From NCBI GenBank assembly GCA_018385315.1, contig JAHAZJ010000149.1:1-64000 (forward strand): 64,000 nt of DNA, in the 5' to 3' direction. Source of the stretch: Treponema sp. (GTDB taxonomy: Bacteria > Spirochaetota > Spirochaetia > Treponematales > Treponemataceae). A program made the translations under genes and the position numbers. Positions 63,369 through 64,000 of the stretch are shown here, one piece after another. Under the pieces are notes generated by a model, which had not been told where the DNA came from, searched no databases, and saw only the letters and a program-made list of their open reading frames with translations. Every line of letters starts with the position of its first letter. Position 1 is the first letter of the stretch.

Positions 63369-63737
63369 ATGGCTCGAATTGCGGGAGTTGATATCCCAAA
63401 TAAACATGTTGATACCGCATTAACTTATATTTACGGTATTGGTCGTTCATCGGCTTTGAAAATTTGCGAAGAAGCAAAGATTGATCCACAGGCAATGATT
63501 AATGACATTTCTCAGGATGATCTTAATAAAATTCGTGAAATTCTTGATAGAGATTATAAGGTAGAAGGACGTCTTCGTTCAGAAATCGGTCTTAATCTTA
63601 AACGCTTGATGGATATTGGTTGCTATCGTGGTCTTCGTCATAAGAGAGGTCTTCCAGTACGTGGACAGAGAACTCGTACTAATGCCCGTACACGTAAGGG
63701 TAAGAAGAAGACTGTTGCTAATAAGAAGAAAGCATAG
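63369..63737 (+). CDS. rpsM: 30S ribosomal protein S13
   Basis: [52 protein letters not shown]. Confidence 0.97.
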   Translation: MARIAGVDIPNKHVDTALTYIYGIGRSSALKICEEAKIDPQAMINDISQDDLNKIREILDRDYKVEGRLRSEIGLNLKRLMDIGCYRGLRHKRGLPVRGQRTRTNARTRKGKKKTVANKKKA

Positions 63738-63753
63738 GACGGAGGTAAAGTAA

Positions 63754-64000
63754 TTGGCTACCACTAAAAAACGAAAGGAAAAGAAGAGCGTATATGAAGG
63801 TAATGTTTACATTCAGGCTACGTTCAATAATACTATCGTAACTATTACAGACTTGAAGGGTAATGCTTTGTCATGGGCTTCTTCAGGTGGACTTGGATTC
63901 CGCGGAGCAAAGAAATCTACTCCGTTTGCAGCTCAGACTGTTGCAGAAACTGCATTACAGAAGGCAGCAAGTTATGGTTTACGTGAAGTACACGTATATG
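63754..64000 (+). CDS. rpsK: 30S ribosomal protein S11, partial at right edge (TTG start)
   Basis: (M)[60 protein letters not shown]...; GGAGG SD upstream of TTG at 63754. Confidence 0.95.
   Translation, partial: MATTKKRKEKKSVYEGNVYIQATFNNTIVTITDLKGNALSWASSGGLGFRGAKKSTPFAAQTVAETALQKAASYGLREVHVY

Overview
This is a 64 kb, low-GC bacterial chromosomal window. Gene content and order suggest a Treponema-like spirochaete (inference only, no search was run). The left part (about 1-38 kb) is mixed accessory and housekeeping DNA. It holds a type I restriction-modification locus (hsdR, hsdM and a truncated DUF1016/YhcG-like gene; no hsdS in the window), glycan-metabolism genes (GH43, GH130, an (alpha/alpha)6-barrel glycosidase) and separate IMP cyclohydrolase-like and AICAR transformylase genes. 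It also holds a split chromate transporter, an XPB-type helicase with a partner gene, a GldA/F/G-like ABC module, hprK-ptsH-lexA-holA, an exported lipoprotein/LysM-like pair, hsp20, radA and cysE. The right part (about 38-64 kb) is a conserved information-processing block: tRNA-Thr, rpmG, tRNA-Trp, secE, nusG, rplKAJL, rpoBC, rpsLG, tuf, then the S10/spc operons through secY, and rpmJ-rpsM-rpsK. Protein-coding content is mostly conventional. The best candidates for undescribed biology are non-coding: (1) a probable standalone ~100-nt sRNA at ~37.1 kb with its own near-consensus promoter, three hairpins, a C-rich single-stranded segment and an intrinsic terminator; (2) a ~450-nt structured leader upstream of tuf, ending in mutually exclusive helices next to the ribosome-binding site; (3) a GC-rich intergenic island between hsp20 and radA; (4) a duplicated two-hairpin element between ptsH and lexA; (5) a similar hairpin motif in the rplK and rplC leaders. 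No CRISPR array, transposase, prophage or rRNA gene was recognised.
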